Below, piece by piece: positions 61,888 through 64,000 of a DNA stretch of 64,000 nt. The notes beneath the pieces were generated by a model, which saw nothing but the letters and a program-made list of their open reading frames with translations, searched no databases and was not told where the DNA came from. Made by a program: the position numbers and the translations under genes. The stretch is taken from assembly GCF_004352915.1 (NCBI RefSeq), contig NZ_SJSY01000072.1, positions 248,001 through 312,000 of the forward strand. Direction: 5' to 3'. The stretch comes from Flavobacterium zhairuonense. Its GTDB lineage: Bacteria; Bacteroidota; Bacteroidia; Flavobacteriales; Flavobacteriaceae. The stretch's first letter is position 1, and the number at the start of each line of letters is the position of its first letter.

Positions 61888-62059
61888 TTTTATTTATGTT
61901 TTGGTTAAAGTAAGAACTGAAAAATAGCCAATTCACAATGAAATTTTAGAATAATTCCTAATAATTATGTAAATTGTTAGGACTTTATGTTTTGCAATTT
62001 TGTAAGATGTCAAAGTATGCTTTTTTCAGAAGCAATTAAATCAAGTATTTTATTGAAGT

Positions 62060-64000
62060 ATGAATAAGAAATCCATTCCTATTTTTAAAAGAATATTTCG
62101 TGTACTTGCGTGGTGCGTGGTTTCTGTAATCGCACTTTTATTGCTTCTTATTATTCTGATTCAGGTTCCGTCAGTTCAGAATTTCGTTAAAAACAAAGCG
62201 GTTTCCTATCTTCAGGATAAAATAAAAACCAAAGTTTCTTTAGATCGTATTTCGATTAAATTTCCAAAAGATGTAGTGTTGGAAGGTTTTTATTTTGAAG
62301 ACCAAAAAAAAGACACATTGCTGGCAGGAAAAAGATTAGAACTCGATGTTGATCTTTTTAAGTTGGTCAGTAGTGAACTCGAAATCAATTCGGTTTCGCT
62401 TGAAAATGTAAATGCGAATATTTCAAGAAATAAAAACGGCGTTTTCAACTTCGATTATATCATTAAAGCATTCGAATCTAAAGACCCAAAAGTAGATGAT
62501 CCAAATGCAAAACCTTTTAAAATTTCGGTCGTAAAAGTCAATTTAGACAATGTGAAATTCAATTTTAAAGATGATTTTTCTAAGAATGATATTCGCGTAA
62601 ATCTCACGCATTTCGATACTAAATTCAAGAAATTTGATCTCGATAATATGGATTTTAATATTCCGACGATCAATTTAAATGGTTTAAAAGTGGTTTTGGA
62701 TCAGGATGTTGTCGAGAAAATTGCTGAGGTTTCGGTTAAGACGGTTGATACAATTTCGAAGCGACCGGATTTCAAATTGGCTTTAAATAAAATCACGCTT
62801 TCTAAGATTGATATATTATATGATAATAAAGATTCAAAGCTAAATTCCGGCATTCGTTTAGGAAATTTAAATTTGGCCGTAAACGAAATCGATCTGAACA
62901 AACAGCTTTTGGATTTTGATACTTTTGAAGTAAAAAATCTGAGTGGAAATCTTCGATTAGGAGCGAAAGACAAGCAAATTCAAACCCCGGATTTAGATAC
63001 AACTGCTATAAAACAAGCCGGCTGGAAAACAAAATTAAACAAAGTCAATATCGAAAATTTCGCCTTCAAATTTGATGATATGCAGTCAAAAGCCGTTGCA
63101 AAAGGTTTAGATTATAGTCATTTGGATTTGAATAAATTCAATTTTGAAGCTGAGAAATTATATTACGGAAATGATACCATTTCGGGAAATATAAATAAGC
63201 TTACAGTAAACGAAAAAAGCGGTTTAGAAATTCAGTCCTTAAAAACCACTTTTTTCTACGGGCCAAAAAATGCATCTTTAGAAAACTTGTATTTAAAAAC
63301 ACCTCAAACGCTTGTTCAGAATAAAATTAAAGTCGAATACAAATCATTAGAATCGCTTCAGAAAGATTTAGGAAATCTTGCCATTGACGCCAATTTTAAA
63401 GAATCAAAAATAGGTTTCAGAGACATTTTATTGTTTGTTCCTACACTTCAAAACACAAATCCTTTCAAAAGTAATCCTAATGCTATTTTATATGTAAACA
63501 GTCGTGTAAACGGAAAAGTGAAAGATTTGAATATTCCGCAATTCGAAATGAGCGGAATTGGCACTACAAAAGTTTCCCTTTCGGGGAAGATAAAAGGGCT
63601 TCCTGACGCGCAAAAAGCGTATTACGATTTAGATATTAAAAAATTGTCAAGCACTTCAAAAGATATTAATTCATTTGTGCCAAAAGGAACAATTCCGACC
63701 AATATTCAACTTCCTTCTCAATTGAGTCTGGTTGGAAAGTTTAAAGGTTCGGCTCAGAATTTTAAAACCAATTTGGTTTTAAACAGCAGCTTCGGAAATG
63801 CAAAAATCGATGCATTATTCGATCAGCGCATTAAGAAAAAAGAGAAATACGATGCGGTAGTTTCTTTAAACGATTTTAATGTTGGGCGATTAATCAAAAA
63901 CGATTCAATTGGAAAAATTACGCTTAAAGCGAAAGTAAATGGCAACGGTTTAGACCCAAAAACGGCAAATGCAGTTGTTGACGGAATTGTTCAGAAAGCT
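62060..64000 (+). CDS. TamB-like translocation/assembly protein, 5' part
   Basis: The first 647 codons lie in the window and the frame is open at the edge, so the gene is truncated by the window only. It has an N-terminal membrane helix (LAWCVVSVIALLLLLIILI, about 17-35) and then the VPSVQNFVKNKAVSYLQDKIKTKVSL segment typical of AsmA/TamB-type proteins. Long repeats of strands follow (VVKVNLDNVKFNFKDDF), predicted to form a lipid-transport groove. TamB-like proteins bridge the inner and outer membranes and move phospholipids or assist outer-membrane assembly. C terminus not visible. Confidence 0.88.
   Translation, partial: MNKKSIPIFKRIFRVLAWCVVSVIALLLLLIILIQVPSVQNFVKNKAVSYLQDKIKTKVSLDRISIKFPKDVVLEGFYFEDQKKDTLLAGKRLELDVDLFKLVSSELEINSVSLENVNANISRNKNGVFNFDYIIKAFESKDPKVDDPNAKPFKISVVKVNLDNVKFNFKDDFSKNDIRVNLTHFDTKFKKFDLDNMDFNIPTINLNGLKVVLDQDVVEKIAEVSVKTVDTISKRPDFKLALNKITLSKIDILYDNKDSKLNSGIRLGNLNLAVNEIDLNKQLLDFDTFEVKNLSGNLRLGAKDKQIQTPDLDTTAIKQAGWKTKLNKVNIENFAFKFDDMQSKAVAKGLDYSHLDLNKFNFEAEKLYYGNDTISGNINKLTVNEKSGLEIQSLKTTFFYGPKNASLENLYLKTPQTLVQNKIKVEYKSLESLQKDLGNLAIDANFKESKIGFRDILLFVPTLQNTNPFKSNPNAILYVNSRVNGKVKDLNIPQFEMSGIGTTKVSLSGKIKGLPDAQKAYYDLDIKKLSSTSKDINSFVPKGTIPTNIQLPSQLSLVGKFKGSAQNFKTNLVLNSSFGNAKIDALFDQRIKKKEKYDAVVSLNDFNVGRLIKNDSIGKITLKAKVNGNGLDPKTANAVVDGIVQKA

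Noticed and set aside
1..64000. Search for transposases, integrases or phage genes
   Set aside because: No encoded protein shows the motifs of these families.

Overview
The window is a chromosomal segment of a member of the Bacteroidota, most probably Flavobacterium or a close relative. Supporting signs are the low GC content, a T9SS type A C-terminal sorting domain, SusC/OMP-type receptors with carboxypeptidase-like N-terminal domains, DUF4494 and GSCFA proteins, lipoproteins carrying CSSDDS export-type signals, and promoters of the form TTG-N19-TAnnTTTG. No transposase, integrase, phage gene, CRISPR array or rRNA operon is visible. It holds 52 protein genes (the last cut by the window edge) and three tRNA genes.

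Region 1 (85-8585) is a same-strand set of secreted and cytoplasmic amino-sugar enzymes: a metallophosphoesterase/beta-propeller fusion, a GHL10-type glycoside hydrolase, a GH20 beta-N-acetylhexosaminidase, a serine beta-lactamase-like hydrolase and N-acetylglucosamine-6-phosphate deacetylase (nagA). It reads as a pathway for salvage of GlcNAc-containing polymers (peptidoglycan or chitin). Region 2 (8683-15768) holds a T9SS-secreted leucine-rich repeat protein, an M13 zinc peptidase lipoprotein and small single genes (membrane protein, SRPBCC, GNAT, SDR, NTF2-like). Region 3 (15888-26509) is mostly minus strand: S41 protease, unknown proteins, initiator tRNA, a DUF4269 nucleotidyltransferase with a GT39-like membrane glycosyltransferase, DUF4494, a stand-alone MutS-type ATPase, a lipoprotein, an exported Ppx/GppA-like protein and tRNA-Glu.

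Region 4 (26878-31519) is the best candidate for an undescribed system. A divergent Hsp70 that is not DnaK is preceded by a 95-residue protein resembling the beta-domain end of GrpE. Facing away from that pair are two tandem paralogues of unknown family, each with a single C-terminal membrane anchor. No J-domain protein is present.

Region 5 (31602-38466) holds a TlpA-like thioredoxin protein, small membrane proteins, a large helical-repeat protein, YiaA and a TonB-domain protein. Region 6 (38683-44912) has a second, identical initiator tRNA, the GTPases era and der, and an outer-membrane beta-barrel receptor. Region 7 (45140-52853, minus) has a DUF2490 protein, a TonB-dependent receptor, an Rrf2 regulator with four clustered cysteines, a MerR-LemA-TPM-TPM group and an M23 peptidase. 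Region 8 (53130-64000) has alaS, three related exported lipoproteins, an ABC exporter, a GSCFA protein and the start of a TamB-like protein.

Two non-coding patterns run through the window. A near-identical intrinsic terminator (core AAGCTYCAGA-loop-TCTGRAGCTT) is reused about eleven times after unrelated genes and tRNAs. Two of its copies are followed by the last bases of the initiator tRNA fused to foreign sequence, which looks like the footprint of a rearrangement or integration at the tRNA 3' end. All three tRNA genes share a TTG-N19-(T/C)AnnTTTG promoter followed by GCACCCG.
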